Below are positions 1-8,017 of a DNA stretch of 64,000 nucleotides, piece by piece. The notes below the pieces were generated by a model that was not told the DNA's origin, did not search any database, and worked only from the letters and a program-made list of their open reading frames with translations. The first letter of the stretch is position 1. The number at the start of each line of letters is the position of its first letter. This DNA comes from an uncultured Acidimicrobiales bacterium (lineage in GTDB: Bacteria; Actinomycetota; Acidimicrobiia; Acidimicrobiales; Bin134): NCBI GenBank assembly GCA_951813325.1, contig OX638350.1, forward strand, positions 701,316 through 765,315, read 5' to 3'. The position numbers and the translations under genes were made by a program.

Positions 1-130
1 CCAGCACGCCGCGCCGGTCGGTGATGGCCACTTTGGCCCCCTCGGCCACAAACCGGCGAGCCTCAGCCTCACCCTGCCCCCGGGCGCTGCCGGTGATGAG
101 CGCCACCTTCCCCTCCAGTCGTCCGCTCAT
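1..130 (-). CDS. Short-chain dehydrogenase/reductase, N-terminal part only
   Basis: The reverse strand from 130 reads [20 protein letters not shown] and then a second beta strand, which is the Rossmann start of an NAD(P)-dependent short-chain dehydrogenase with the TGxxxGxG cofactor motif. About 43 residues are present and the gene runs off the left edge, so the catalytic Ser-Tyr-Lys part cannot be seen. The ATG at 128-130 is the natural SDR start. It is codirectional with the monooxygenase gene upstream of it, about 50 bases away. The substrate cannot be inferred. Confidence 0.8.
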   Translation of the reverse strand, partial: MSGRLEGKVALITGSARGQGEAEARRFVAEGAKVAITDRRGVL

Positions 131-179
131 AGACCTGCCCTCCTGCGGGTTCGAGTGCTCTTTTTTCCTCTAATCAGGT

Positions 180-1670
180 TCAGTCCGCCAGGGCTGCTGC
201 CTCATAGGCGTCCTCGTCGATGGCGGCGGTCTGGTCTTTGAAGGTGGTCATGTTATGGGGCCACTGGGTGACGATGCGGCCGCTGGGGCTGCGGTAGTAG
301 CCGTTGCAGCTGGCGTGCCAAGGCTCGATGCCGGCGATGCCCTCCTGCACCCACTCGTTGTACTGGGCCATGGGCTCGGCCTTCACGTCCACCCAGGCCA
401 GGCGTTGGGCGGCCAGGCGCTGGATGTGGGCCAGGGCGTATTCCACCTGGTACTCGATCATGGTGATGATGGAGCCGTTGTTGGTGTTGGGGCCATACAG
501 CATGAACAGGTTGGGGAACCCGGTGGTGGTGATGCCCATGTAGGCGGTGGCGCCGTCGTTCCAGGCATCCTCGATGGGCAGGCCGCCTCGGCCGATCACC
601 TCGATGGCCGAAAGGTACTTGGTGGTGGAGAACCCGGTGGCCAGCACCATGGTGTCCAGCACCCGCTCGGTGCCGTCGGTGGTGAGCACGCCCTTGGAGG
701 TGATCCGGTCGATGGCGTCGGTGACCAGTTCCACGTTCGATCGGTTGTAGGTGGCGTAGTACTCGTTGTGGAACAGCGGCCGCTTGCAGCCCCACATGTG
801 AGTAGGGGTGAGCTTGGCCCGCAGCTCGGGGTCGGTCACCTGCTCAAGGGCTCGGAGTCCGAAGGCCTCCATCTCGGCGCGCCGGTTGGGGTCCTTGAAT
901 GCCATGCCGGTGTCCACCTGCTCGAACAGCTCGTCGCGGCGGGCCGCCACGATACTGGGGTCGGCCTGGCGGGCGGCCATCTCCTCAGGCGTGTAGGGGT
1001 CGTCCTCTTTGGGCAGCACCCAGTTGGCGGAGCGCTGGAACACGTGGAGCTGTCCCACCTCGAGGGCGATCTCGGGGATGAGCTGCACCGCGCTGGCCGC
1101 CGAGCCGATCACCCCCACGGTCTCTCCGGCGAGGTCGTGGTCCCAGTCCCACCGGGCCGAGTGGATGGTGGTGCCCTCGAAGGAGCCCAGCCCCTCGATG
1201 TCGGGCAGGGGCACATCGTTGAACATGCCCAGCGCGCTGATCACCACATCGGCGGTGACCTCGGCGCCTGACTCGGTGGTCAGCGTCCAGGTGGCGGAGT
1301 CTTCATCCCATCGGGCCGACTTGACCGCGTCGTTGAACCGGCAGTGGGCCAGCACCCCGTACTTCTCGGCGCAGCGCTCCATATAGCTCAGGATCTCGGG
1401 CTGGCGGGCATAGGGCCGGGTCCATGTGGTGTTCACTTCGAAGGAGAACGAGTAGAGCTCCGACTGGATGTCGCAGGCGCAGCCGGGATAGCGGTTGTGG
1501 TACCAGGTGCCGCCCACCCCGCCGCTCTTCTCCAACACGGTGAAGTTCTCGAACCCCGACTGGCGCAGCCGGATGGCGGCGCACAGCCCGCCGGGCCCGG
1601 CCCCGATGATGGCGATCCGCAAATCTCGGGCGCCGTTGCCGCCGGCTGCCTGTGCTTTCTGTGTGCTCAT
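180..1670 (-). CDS. Flavin-containing monooxygenase, Baeyer-Villiger type
   Basis: A 496-residue protein with an N-terminal FAD motif GAGPGG (about residues 23-28), the GGVGGTWYHNRYPG stretch typical of Baeyer-Villiger enzymes, and a second nucleotide motif GSAASA near residue 189 for NADPH. Between them lies the family fingerprint F-x-G-x-x-x-H-x-x-x-W-D (F164, G166, H170, W174). Such enzymes insert oxygen next to a ketone or oxidise heteroatoms using NADPH and O2. The ATG at 1670 is preferred over a GTG two codons upstream because AGAGGGG lies five bases before it. The downstream neighbour is an SDR, which could supply the ketone substrate. The actual substrate is unknown. Confidence 0.85.
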   Translation of the reverse strand: MSTQKAQAAGGNGARDLRIAIIGAGPGGLCAAIRLRQSGFENFTVLEKSGGVGGTWYHNRYPGCACDIQSELYSFSFEVNTTWTRPYARQPEILSYMERCAEKYGVLAHCRFNDAVKSARWDEDSATWTLTTESGAEVTADVVISALGMFNDVPLPDIEGLGSFEGTTIHSARWDWDHDLAGETVGVIGSAASAVQLIPEIALEVGQLHVFQRSANWVLPKEDDPYTPEEMAARQADPSIVAARRDELFEQVDTGMAFKDPNRRAEMEAFGLRALEQVTDPELRAKLTPTHMWGCKRPLFHNEYYATYNRSNVELVTDAIDRITSKGVLTTDGTERVLDTMVLATGFSTTKYLSAIEVIGRGGLPIEDAWNDGATAYMGITTTGFPNLFMLYGPNTNNGSIITMIEYQVEYALAHIQRLAAQRLAWVDVKAEPMAQYNEWVQEGIAGIEPWHASCNGYYRSPSGRIVTQWPHNMTTFKDQTAAIDEDAYEAAALAD

Positions 1671-1760
1671 GTCCACCCCTCTGCGTGCGTCCGGAAAACG
1701 CTACCCTCAGAGCCGCTGGCATAAGAAACGGGGGAAACGGCCCGCACCTCTCCACGATTA

Positions 1761-1937
1761 GGGGGGAAGCTCAAGGCCGGCTTCTCCGAGTTCGAGACCA
1801 ACGGCGCCGGGACCTGGAACCTGGGCGGTGTCGTGGACTACTGGGCCAAGGTCAACCTCGCTTGCGCCGCCACCGTCACCAAGACCGCCACTGATGCCAT
1901 CGGATTCCTCTGGAACCGCACCGGCAGCTCGCCATGA
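1761..1937 (+). pseudogene. C-terminal remnant of an unidentified, possibly secreted protein
   Basis: An open frame with no plausible start reads GGKLKAGFSEFETNGAG and ends ATDAIGFLWNRTGSSP before a TGA. It has strong GC preference in third codon positions, so it looks like the tail of a once longer protein. The 5' boundary is the sequence CTCTCCACGAT followed within a few bases by GGGGGGAAGC. A very similar junction occurs at 33158-33192, where another truncated gene begins. I do not recognise the family; the tail resembles small secreted proteins of actinobacteria only in general character. Confidence 0.4.
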
Positions 1938-1997
1938 ACTGCCCGTGTCCGGCTTCCTATCGGCGGCAATTGCCACCGGCATCGGTATAGTGGCGAC

Positions 1998-2102
1998 ATG
2001 AAGCAAAAGCCTCCGTTCATCTCCATCGAAGAGATGGAGGCATTGACCCCCAACGAGCGGGTTCTCATTTGCACCGGCAGACTGTTCCGTTTATTTCGCT
2101 GA
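1998..2102 (+). CDS. Small ORF, 34 residues, unknown
   Basis: ATG at 1998 opens a 34-codon frame beginning MKQKPPFISIEEMEALTPNE, charged and probably helical, ending in TGA at 2102. A different frame continues afterwards with a protein-like DDTVEVISVDLDLG before a stop at 2162. The pair could therefore be one small gene broken by a frameshift. The start of such a protein resembles small plasmid-addiction or DNA-binding proteins only loosely. No good Shine-Dalgarno sequence is seen. It may be a fragment. Confidence 0.3.
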   Translation: MKQKPPFISIEEMEALTPNERVLICTGRLFRLFR

Positions 2103-2193
2103 GTGTGCGGCTTGCATCGGATGACACCGTTGAAGTCATCTCTGTTGACCTTGACCTCGGCTGACAGCGAGGACTCTGGCGACCAAAGGCGGG

Positions 2194-2490
2194 TCAGGAA
2201 ATCTCGTATTGCATGGCGGCCCGGTCGGTGATGGCCGGGCGGATGACCTCGGCGACGATCCGCCGGTGCTCGGGATGGTCGCGGTAGGTCTCGTAGGCGG
2301 CCTGGTCGGCGAAGTCTCCGACGACTGCGAAGTCGAAGTTGCCCTCGGCCAAACCCAGATCACCCCCGATGGCGTAGGCCTTGGTCACGCCGGTGGCCTT
2401 GGGCATGGCGGCGATGGCGTCGTGGACCGCTTGGCGCTGCGCCTCGTTGGCGTCTTCTCGAAAACGGAACATCACAACATGGCGGATCAT
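2194..2490 (-). CDS. Dabb-family (stress-responsive alpha/beta-barrel) protein
   Basis: A 98-residue protein starting MIRHVVMFRFREDA, with GNFDFAVVGDF in the middle and YETYRDHPEHRRI towards the end. This is the dimeric ferredoxin-like Dabb fold, and the length matches a single-domain family member. Dabb proteins include stress proteins and small polyketide cyclases or decarboxylases, so no reaction can be named. It is codirectional with the SDR at 2506, whose stop is about 15 bases upstream of this ATG, so the two are probably co-transcribed. Confidence 0.8.
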   Translation of the reverse strand: MIRHVVMFRFREDANEAQRQAVHDAIAAMPKATGVTKAYAIGGDLGLAEGNFDFAVVGDFADQAAYETYRDHPEHRRIVAEVIRPAITDRAAMQYEIS

Positions 2491-2505
2491 CTGTTTCTCC
2501 TTTGG

Positions 2506-3249
2506 CTATTGCAATCCGGCGCAGAGGCCGCCGTCCACCGGAAGGGCCGCGCCGGTGATGAACCGAGCGTGCTGGGAGCACAAGAAGGCCGCGATCTGCC
2601 CGAAGTCGGACGGATCTCCCACAGTGTGGGTGGCGGCCGTCGACTCCAGGTCGGCTATTCGGTTGCCGAACAGCTGCTGAAGCCGTTCGGTGGCATGGTA
2701 TCCGGGCTGGAGGGAGTTGACGGTCACGCCGTCGGCGGCCACCTGGTTGGCCATGGTCTTGAGGTAGCCGGTGACCCCGGCCCGGGCGGTGTTGGACAAG
2801 ATGAGCATGTCCAGCGGCTGGCGCACCGACACCGAGGTGATAGCCAGCACCCGGCCCCAGCCCTGGGCCTGCATGGGGGGCACTGCCGCCTTGGTCATGG
2901 CCACCACCGACATCAGGCTCAAGTTCAACGCGGCCGGGTATTGATCGGTGTCAATCGATGCCCAGTCTCCTCCCGGGGGCCCTCCGGCGTTGGCCACTAG
3001 GATGTCGATGCCGCCCAGGGCCTCGGTGGCAGCATCCACCAAGGCAGTGGCGCCGGTGGCGTCGGACACGTCGCCGACGATGGGAACAGCGCCGGAAACG
3101 CTGCTGGCTGCGGCGCTGAGCCGGTCGGGATCCCGGCCGTTCATCGCCACCCGGCACCCCTCTTGGGCCAATGCTGCCGCAGTGGCCAAACCCAGCCCGG
3201 CTGAGGAGGCCGCTACCAGAGCCCGTCGTCCGCTGATACCTAGATCCAC
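2506..3249 (-). CDS. Divergent short-chain dehydrogenase/reductase
   Basis: A 247-residue SDR. After GISGRRALVAASSAGLGLA, which replaces the normal TGxxxGxG loop, come a conserved VANAGG strand and an ITSVSV serine strand. Where the catalytic YxxxK should be, the sequence is LSNTARAGV, so both the Tyr and the Lys are missing. A known beta-ketoacyl-ACP-reductase-like SDR subgroup has exactly this kind of departure from the cofactor motif and tetrad. A GTG at 3249 is chosen because the fold starts there; a TTG at 3300 would add a proline-rich leader with no SDR similarity. It probably shares a transcript with the Dabb protein. Confidence 0.8.
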   Translation of the reverse strand: MDLGISGRRALVAASSAGLGLATAAALAQEGCRVAMNGRDPDRLSAAASSVSGAVPIVGDVSDATGATALVDAATEALGGIDILVANAGGPPGGDWASIDTDQYPAALNLSLMSVVAMTKAAVPPMQAQGWGRVLAITSVSVRQPLDMLILSNTARAGVTGYLKTMANQVAADGVTVNSLQPGYHATERLQQLFGNRIADLESTAATHTVGDPSDFGQIAAFLCSQHARFITGAALPVDGGLCAGLQ

Positions 3250-3363
3250 GGGATGAGGATAGTGGCTACTGGGCCGGGGTCGGTGAAAGGCGTTGCTCAA
3301 AGCAGCACCCTGGCGACAGGCCGGGGTCGCAGGGGGATATGGGAGTGTGGCTAGTCTGAGGCC

Positions 3364-4191
3364 ATGAACTGGATGCTTCCGACTGACTTCTCAGAACGCT
3401 ACGGCCCGTGGGCCCTCATCGCCGGAGGATCGGAGGGCACTGGAGAGGCTTTTGCCCGGCGCATTGCCGGCGAGGGGGTCAATGTGGTGCTGCTCGCTCG
3501 TCGTCAAGCCCCACTCGACAGCCTGGCCGCCGATATCCAAGGCGAGCACAACGTCGAGGTCCGAACCGCTTCAGTCGATCTCGCTGACGCCGACGCGGCG
3601 GCCACCGCAGCTGAGTTGACCGAAGAGCTTGACGTCGGGCTGGTCATCTTCAATGCCGGAGCGACGATCAGGTTCAACTATTTCGCGGACTGGCCTGAGG
3701 AAGACCTCCTGACTCTGGTGAACATGAACTGCCGCACCACAACCCTGTTTGCCCACCGGTTTGCTCCTCGTTTGATCCAGCGGGGCCGCGGCGGCTTTGT
3801 CCTGCTCGGTTCGGTGGCCGGGTTCGCCGGCTCCACTCATCAGTCGGTCTACAACGCCTCGAAGGCTTACGACTGGGTGCTTGCCGAGGGGCTTTGGCGG
3901 GAACTGGGGATATACGGGGTGGACGCGATCGCCATGGTGATCGGGGCTACCGATACCCCCTCCCATCGCCGGATGGGCGCAGATCTGAGCGCGCACAGCC
4001 CGATGGACTCCTCGGATGTTGCGGCCGAAGCTCTGGCGAACCTCCGCAACGGTCCGACCTATGTCGTGGGCGAGCACAACCGGGCGGCGGCTGACTTCAT
4101 TCTCACGTCGCAAAACCGGGGAGCGATTGTGTCGTCCATGAGCGAGTCGTCCGCGGGTATCGCCGGTGACGAGATGCTCCCCATGGCGTAG
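3364..4191 (+). CDS. Short-chain dehydrogenase/reductase
   Basis: A 275-residue classical-type SDR. The cofactor loop is GGSEGTGEAFARR near residue 22, the structural motif is FNAGA near 100, and the catalytic residues are the serine in LLGSVAGF and YNASK near residue 165. It also has the GATDTP stretch that follows the sixth strand in this fold. It is divergent from the SDR at 2506, with about 115 bases between the starts. It likely oxidises or reduces a secondary alcohol or ketone with NAD(P). Substrate unknown. Confidence 0.88.
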   Translation: MNWMLPTDFSERYGPWALIAGGSEGTGEAFARRIAGEGVNVVLLARRQAPLDSLAADIQGEHNVEVRTASVDLADADAAATAAELTEELDVGLVIFNAGATIRFNYFADWPEEDLLTLVNMNCRTTTLFAHRFAPRLIQRGRGGFVLLGSVAGFAGSTHQSVYNASKAYDWVLAEGLWRELGIYGVDAIAMVIGATDTPSHRRMGADLSAHSPMDSSDVAAEALANLRNGPTYVVGEHNRAAADFILTSQNRGAIVSSMSESSAGIAGDEMLPMA

Positions 4192-4222
4192 CGGCAGCCC
4201 AGCGCAATTGGTTGCCTGAGGG

Positions 4223-4657
4223 CTACTCCACCGGAGTCAGACTGCCGTCGTCCACGTCGTAGATGTAGCCCTCCAGGCGCGAGGTATCCAACAGAGGCGA
4301 TGCGCTGAGCTGCTCCATGGCCGCCTTCACCCGCTGATGCGGATCGGGAACCGGCTCGACGTCCCAAGAGGGCGAGACCCCGGTGCTGGCTTCCACCAAC
4401 GCCCGGTATCGCTCGGCGGTCTGCTCCGAAGCCCGACAGTCGGTGTGGTGGACCACCACGATCCGGATGGCGCCGGCTAGCTGCTGCGACAGGCACAGCG
4501 ACCGGATGGCGTCACCAGTGACATAGCCCCCGGCGTTGCGGACCACATGAGCTTCGCGTTGTTCGAGCCCGAGAATGGCGAGCGGGTCCAAGCGGTGGTC
4601 CATGCAGGTCAACACGGATGCCCGGAGGCCGGCTTCGGGGGAAGATAGCTCGCTCAT
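4223..4657 (-). CDS. Beta-class carbonic anhydrase-like protein
   Basis: A 144-residue protein with C18-M-D20-H-R22 near the start and H71-T-D-C74 after a VVVHH strand. These are the zinc ligands and Asp-Arg dyad of beta-carbonic anhydrases, which interconvert CO2 and bicarbonate. The length is short, about that of the compact clade. Its ATG lies seven bases after the stop of the double CoA-transferase at 4665, so both are likely on one mRNA. Coupling could supply bicarbonate to a carboxylase, or the protein may be one of the family members with other roles. Confidence 0.8.
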   Translation of the reverse strand: MSELSSPEAGLRASVLTCMDHRLDPLAILGLEQREAHVVRNAGGYVTGDAIRSLCLSQQLAGAIRIVVVHHTDCRASEQTAERYRALVEASTGVSPSWDVEPVPDPHQRVKAAMEQLSASPLLDTSRLEGYIYDVDDGSLTPVE

Positions 4658-4664
4658 GGTTCGA

Positions 4665-6980
4665 TCAACTGGGCAGGCCGTGGCCGATGGGCTTGGTCAC
4701 GCCGGCGTCGTGCAGACGGGCAATTGCTGAGGCATCGATACCAAGTTCGCCCAAAATGGCCGACGTGGCCCAACCGAGGGGCAGGGCAGGGGCCAGCGGG
4801 GCGGGAGCAGAGGAGAACTGCATGGTCGGCGCGGCCCTCCAGTGTGGGCGCAGTCCATCCTGTTCGGCTACGACGGCCACGCCGCTTCTCCGCATGTGGG
4901 TTTCGTTCAGCATGTTGTGAAGGAAGTCGCCCCGATCGGCTTGGGCCGCGGGTACTCCCGCGGCCAGCAGTCGGGTTTCCCACGCCTCGGCTGTGTCCTC
5001 CCGAAACAACCCGGCCAGGCGGGCCGCAGTTTCAGGGACCGGCGTCTCGGGGAGTTCCAATCCCAATGCCGCGCCCAGGGCCCGGCGCTCGCGGTCGCGA
5101 TGCATGTCCAACACCAGCCACCCGTCGCTGGTCTCATACAGGCGCTGGTAGGCGTGGCAGCCGTATTGCCCGGAGTCCACCACCGGTGCTCCGGGACCGG
5201 AGTGCTGGACTCCCCACTGAGCCACGGCGTAGGCGGTGGCAGTCAGCATGGTGGTCTCCAGTCTCTGGCCACGACCAGTCCGGCGGCAGGCCAATACGCC
5301 GGCCATGATGGCCGCGGCGGTGGCCAAGGCGGCCGTGGGGTCGCCGTAGGTGCGGTTGCGGGGCGGGTTCTGGTCGCCCGACTCCACCACGCCGGCGCCG
5401 GCGATGGCGTTGGGGGACGAGTGGAACCCGGCCTTGTGAGCCCAGGGGCCGCGGCTGCCGAAGCACGAGGCGTACACGTAGAGCAGGCGGGGGTTGCGGG
5501 CCAGCACGGCGTCGGCGTCGATCCCCAGCCGCTCGGGGGTCCCTGGCCGGAAGTTGTGCAGGAACACGTCGGCCTCGTCCACCAGCCGGTACAGGATGTC
5601 GAGGCCGTCGGAGGTTTTGAGGTCCAAGACGATGGACTCCTTGCCCACCAGGGACTTCACATAGTCGGTGGTCCAGTTGCGGCGTCCGGGATCGCCGGTG
5701 GGCGGCTCGACTTTGATCACCCGAGCGCCCGCCTCGGCCAGCAGCGTGGCCGCGAACGGGCAGGCGTAGAAGTAGCCGACGTCCAGGATGGTCACGTCGG
5801 CGAGGGGCAGCTCGTCGGCGGGACGGGTTCGGTTTGCGTTGTGGTCGGGGGAAGCGGCCGAGGCCCAGGCTGTCAGCACCTCGTCGGTGTGCTCGCCGAA
5901 GAGGGGTGCGGGCCGACCGACCACTGACGGCGTTTCGGAATACAGCCCCAGTGGGCCGATCTGCACGGTCGGGCCCATCTCGGGGTCCAGCACTTCTTGG
6001 CGGCGCCCGTTCTCGGTGCACTGGGGATGATCGAGGAATTCTTGAGGGGCCAAGAACGGATCGCCCCCGATGTCTTTGGCCGAGAACACGTCCATCCACT
6101 CCTCGGCGGTTCTCTGCTCCATGCCGGTGCGGATGGCCTCGATCACTTCGACCAACCGCTCCTCGCTGGGCCACAAGTCGGGGGCGTTGGCCAGCTGCGG
6201 GTCTTCCAGCAGCGCCTCAAGGCCCAGCTCGGCCAGCCAGCGGCGATAGTGGTGGGCCTGGCGGCTGCACATCTGGATGAAGCGGCCGTCTTTGGTGGGC
6301 GCAGTCATGAACGGCACCCGCATGATGCCGTACACCCTGCCCGGCGCCGCTGGGGTGTTGGTGCGGTTCCCGTGCCCGCTGGTCATGTCGTACACGGTGA
6401 GGGCATGGAGCAAGCTGGTGTGCACCCGCTGGCCCCGGCCCGAGCGGCCGCGGTCCCATAGGCCGGCCATCAAGCCCACCGCGGCCAGCATCCCCGCTCC
6501 GTAGGAGGCGATGGGCACGGGGGTGAACACCGGCCCGGGGCGCACCCCGTCGTAGGTGGTCATGCGCCCGCTTTTGGCCGCCACGATCTGCTCGTAGCCG
6601 GGCAGGTTGCGCCACGGCCCGCTTTCGCCGAAGCCGGTGATGGCGGCGTACACCAGCCGGTCGTTCAGCCCCCGCAGAGTCTCGAAGTCCACACCCAGCC
6701 GGGCGGCGGTCGACGGTCGGAAGGCCTCGATGACGCCGTCGGCCACCTGAGCCAGGTCGAGGAACCGACTCCGGTCACCGGGGTCGGCCAGGTCGAGGGC
6801 TGCGCTCTTCTTGCCCCGGTGCCAAACGGCGAAACCGGGTTGTCCTCGGCAGGGGTCGCCGTCGGGCGGCTCGATCTTGACCACCTCCGCCCCGTTTTCG
6901 GCCAAAACCATGCCGGCGATGCCTGCGGCTGCTCCCGAGCCGAGTTCGAGCACCCGCAACCCCTCTAGAGCAGTGGCCAT
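4665..6980 (-). CDS. Tandem two-domain CaiB/BaiF (type III) CoA-transferase
   Basis: A 771-residue protein made of two CaiB/BaiF units. The first (about 1-360) begins LEGLRVLELGSGAAAGIAG and carries VKIEPPDGDPCRGQ and GFGESGPW. The second (about 385-770) restarts with ADVTILDVGYFYACPFAA, then VIKVEPPTGDPGRRNW and CFGSRGPW. Family members move CoA between carboxylic acids; usually two identical chains interlock, and here both are in one polypeptide. ATG 6980 is chosen because the fold begins there; a TTG at 7010 is possible. The start is divergent from the amidohydrolase at 7070 and about 90 bases from it. The acid substrate is unknown. Confidence 0.88.
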   Translation of the reverse strand: MATALEGLRVLELGSGAAAGIAGMVLAENGAEVVKIEPPDGDPCRGQPGFAVWHRGKKSAALDLADPGDRSRFLDLAQVADGVIEAFRPSTAARLGVDFETLRGLNDRLVYAAITGFGESGPWRNLPGYEQIVAAKSGRMTTYDGVRPGPVFTPVPIASYGAGMLAAVGLMAGLWDRGRSGRGQRVHTSLLHALTVYDMTSGHGNRTNTPAAPGRVYGIMRVPFMTAPTKDGRFIQMCSRQAHHYRRWLAELGLEALLEDPQLANAPDLWPSEERLVEVIEAIRTGMEQRTAEEWMDVFSAKDIGGDPFLAPQEFLDHPQCTENGRRQEVLDPEMGPTVQIGPLGLYSETPSVVGRPAPLFGEHTDEVLTAWASAASPDHNANRTRPADELPLADVTILDVGYFYACPFAATLLAEAGARVIKVEPPTGDPGRRNWTTDYVKSLVGKESIVLDLKTSDGLDILYRLVDEADVFLHNFRPGTPERLGIDADAVLARNPRLLYVYASCFGSRGPWAHKAGFHSSPNAIAGAGVVESGDQNPPRNRTYGDPTAALATAAAIMAGVLACRRTGRGQRLETTMLTATAYAVAQWGVQHSGPGAPVVDSGQYGCHAYQRLYETSDGWLVLDMHRDRERRALGAALGLELPETPVPETAARLAGLFREDTAEAWETRLLAAGVPAAQADRGDFLHNMLNETHMRRSGVAVVAEQDGLRPHWRAAPTMQFSSAPAPLAPALPLGWATSAILGELGIDASAIARLHDAGVTKPIGHGLPS

Positions 6981-7069
6981 GGGTAGATTTTGGTTCCTGC
7001 TGCCGCTCAAGGTCTATCGGAGGGGACAACGAGTCCAGCAGAGCCGCTTGGCCGAGATAGCGTCGGGCC

Positions 7070-7894
7070 ATGCCGCCGAGAGCCATTGACTGCTGGGTGA
7101 ATGTGAACATGGGCGACTACGAGCCCCCCGAGCACTTGATCCGGGTCAAGGAGGACTATTTGCACGGCGGGGCCGACTTCTTCCGCAGCCTCAGTCCCGA
7201 GGAGCTGCTGCCGCTCATGGACGAGCTGGGAGTGGAGAAGGCCATCATCCAGGTGTCGGTCGGCGAGGACAGCTCCCGTCCACTCGACTTTGTGGAGCGC
7301 TACCCCGAGCGGTTCTCGCTGGCTGTCCATCTCGACCCCCGGGGAATGATGCCGGTGCTGTGGAAGCTGGAGGATATGGTCAAGCAGCATCCGGTGGCGT
7401 TGGCCCGGGTGGTGCCGTTCGGGGTGGATGTGCCGCCCAGCGACCCGGTGTACTACCCGCTCTACGCCAAGTGCACAGAGTTGGATCTACCGCTGTCGAT
7501 CAACACCGGGATTCCCGGCCCGCCCATGCCCGGCGAGGGCCAAGACCCCATGCTGCTGGACCGGGTCTGCCTGCGCTTTCCCGACCTGAAGCTGTGCATG
7601 GCCCACGGTGCCGATCCGTGGTGGGGGGTGGCCATGCGGCTGATGATCAAGTACAAGAACCTGTACCTGATGACCTCGGCCTATAGCCCCAAGCGGCTCC
7701 CGGCCGAGTTTGTCCACTTCATGAACACCCGGGGCCAAGACAAGGTGATATTCGCCTCCGATCATCCGGCCCTCGACATGCGCCGCTGCATCACCGAGGC
7801 CTGTGACCTGGACCTGCGCGACGGCGTGCTCGACAAGTACCTCTACGCCAACGCCGAACGCCTGTTCTTCAGCCCCCGCAGCCCCCGTTACTGA
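7070..7894 (+). CDS. Amidohydrolase-superfamily TIM-barrel protein with altered metal motif
   Basis: A 274-residue protein of the amidohydrolase-2 type. The barrel includes FSLAVHLDPRG, CMAHGADPWWGVAMRL with its HxxxxW signature, and FASDHPALDM with the late catalytic Asp. The ending YLYANAERLF is the usual last helix. Strand 1 reads IDCWVNV where metal-binding members have an H-x-H, so at least two metal ligands are absent. It may use fewer metal ligands, or have decarboxylase-like or non-catalytic roles. It starts about 90 bases from the divergent CoA-transferase. Confidence 0.82.
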   Translation: MPPRAIDCWVNVNMGDYEPPEHLIRVKEDYLHGGADFFRSLSPEELLPLMDELGVEKAIIQVSVGEDSSRPLDFVERYPERFSLAVHLDPRGMMPVLWKLEDMVKQHPVALARVVPFGVDVPPSDPVYYPLYAKCTELDLPLSINTGIPGPPMPGEGQDPMLLDRVCLRFPDLKLCMAHGADPWWGVAMRLMIKYKNLYLMTSAYSPKRLPAEFVHFMNTRGQDKVIFASDHPALDMRRCITEACDLDLRDGVLDKYLYANAERLFFSPRSPRY

Positions 7895-8017
7895 GCTTGG
7901 CCTCGAGACACTTCAAAGCGAGGCGAAGTCAATCCGGCGAGAGCTGGCCGCGACAAGGATAGTGATCGGCCACTACTGGCATCCTCTCTGCTCAGCCTCG
8001 TCGGGTTGCCGCCACCA

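Larger units (their letters stand above)
1671..2193. other. Gene-poor 0.5-kb stretch with coding remnants
   Basis: No complete recognised gene lies here. The forward strand holds a C-terminal-like remnant (1761-1937) and a 34-codon ORF (1998-2102), both listed separately. The remainder shows no recognisable protein, RNA or strong hairpin. Confidence 0.6.

Noticed and set aside
4192..4222. Terminator between the convergent SDR and carbonic anhydrase genes
   Set aside because: Only a five-bp AGCCC/GGGCT pairing with a long loop and no T-run is seen.
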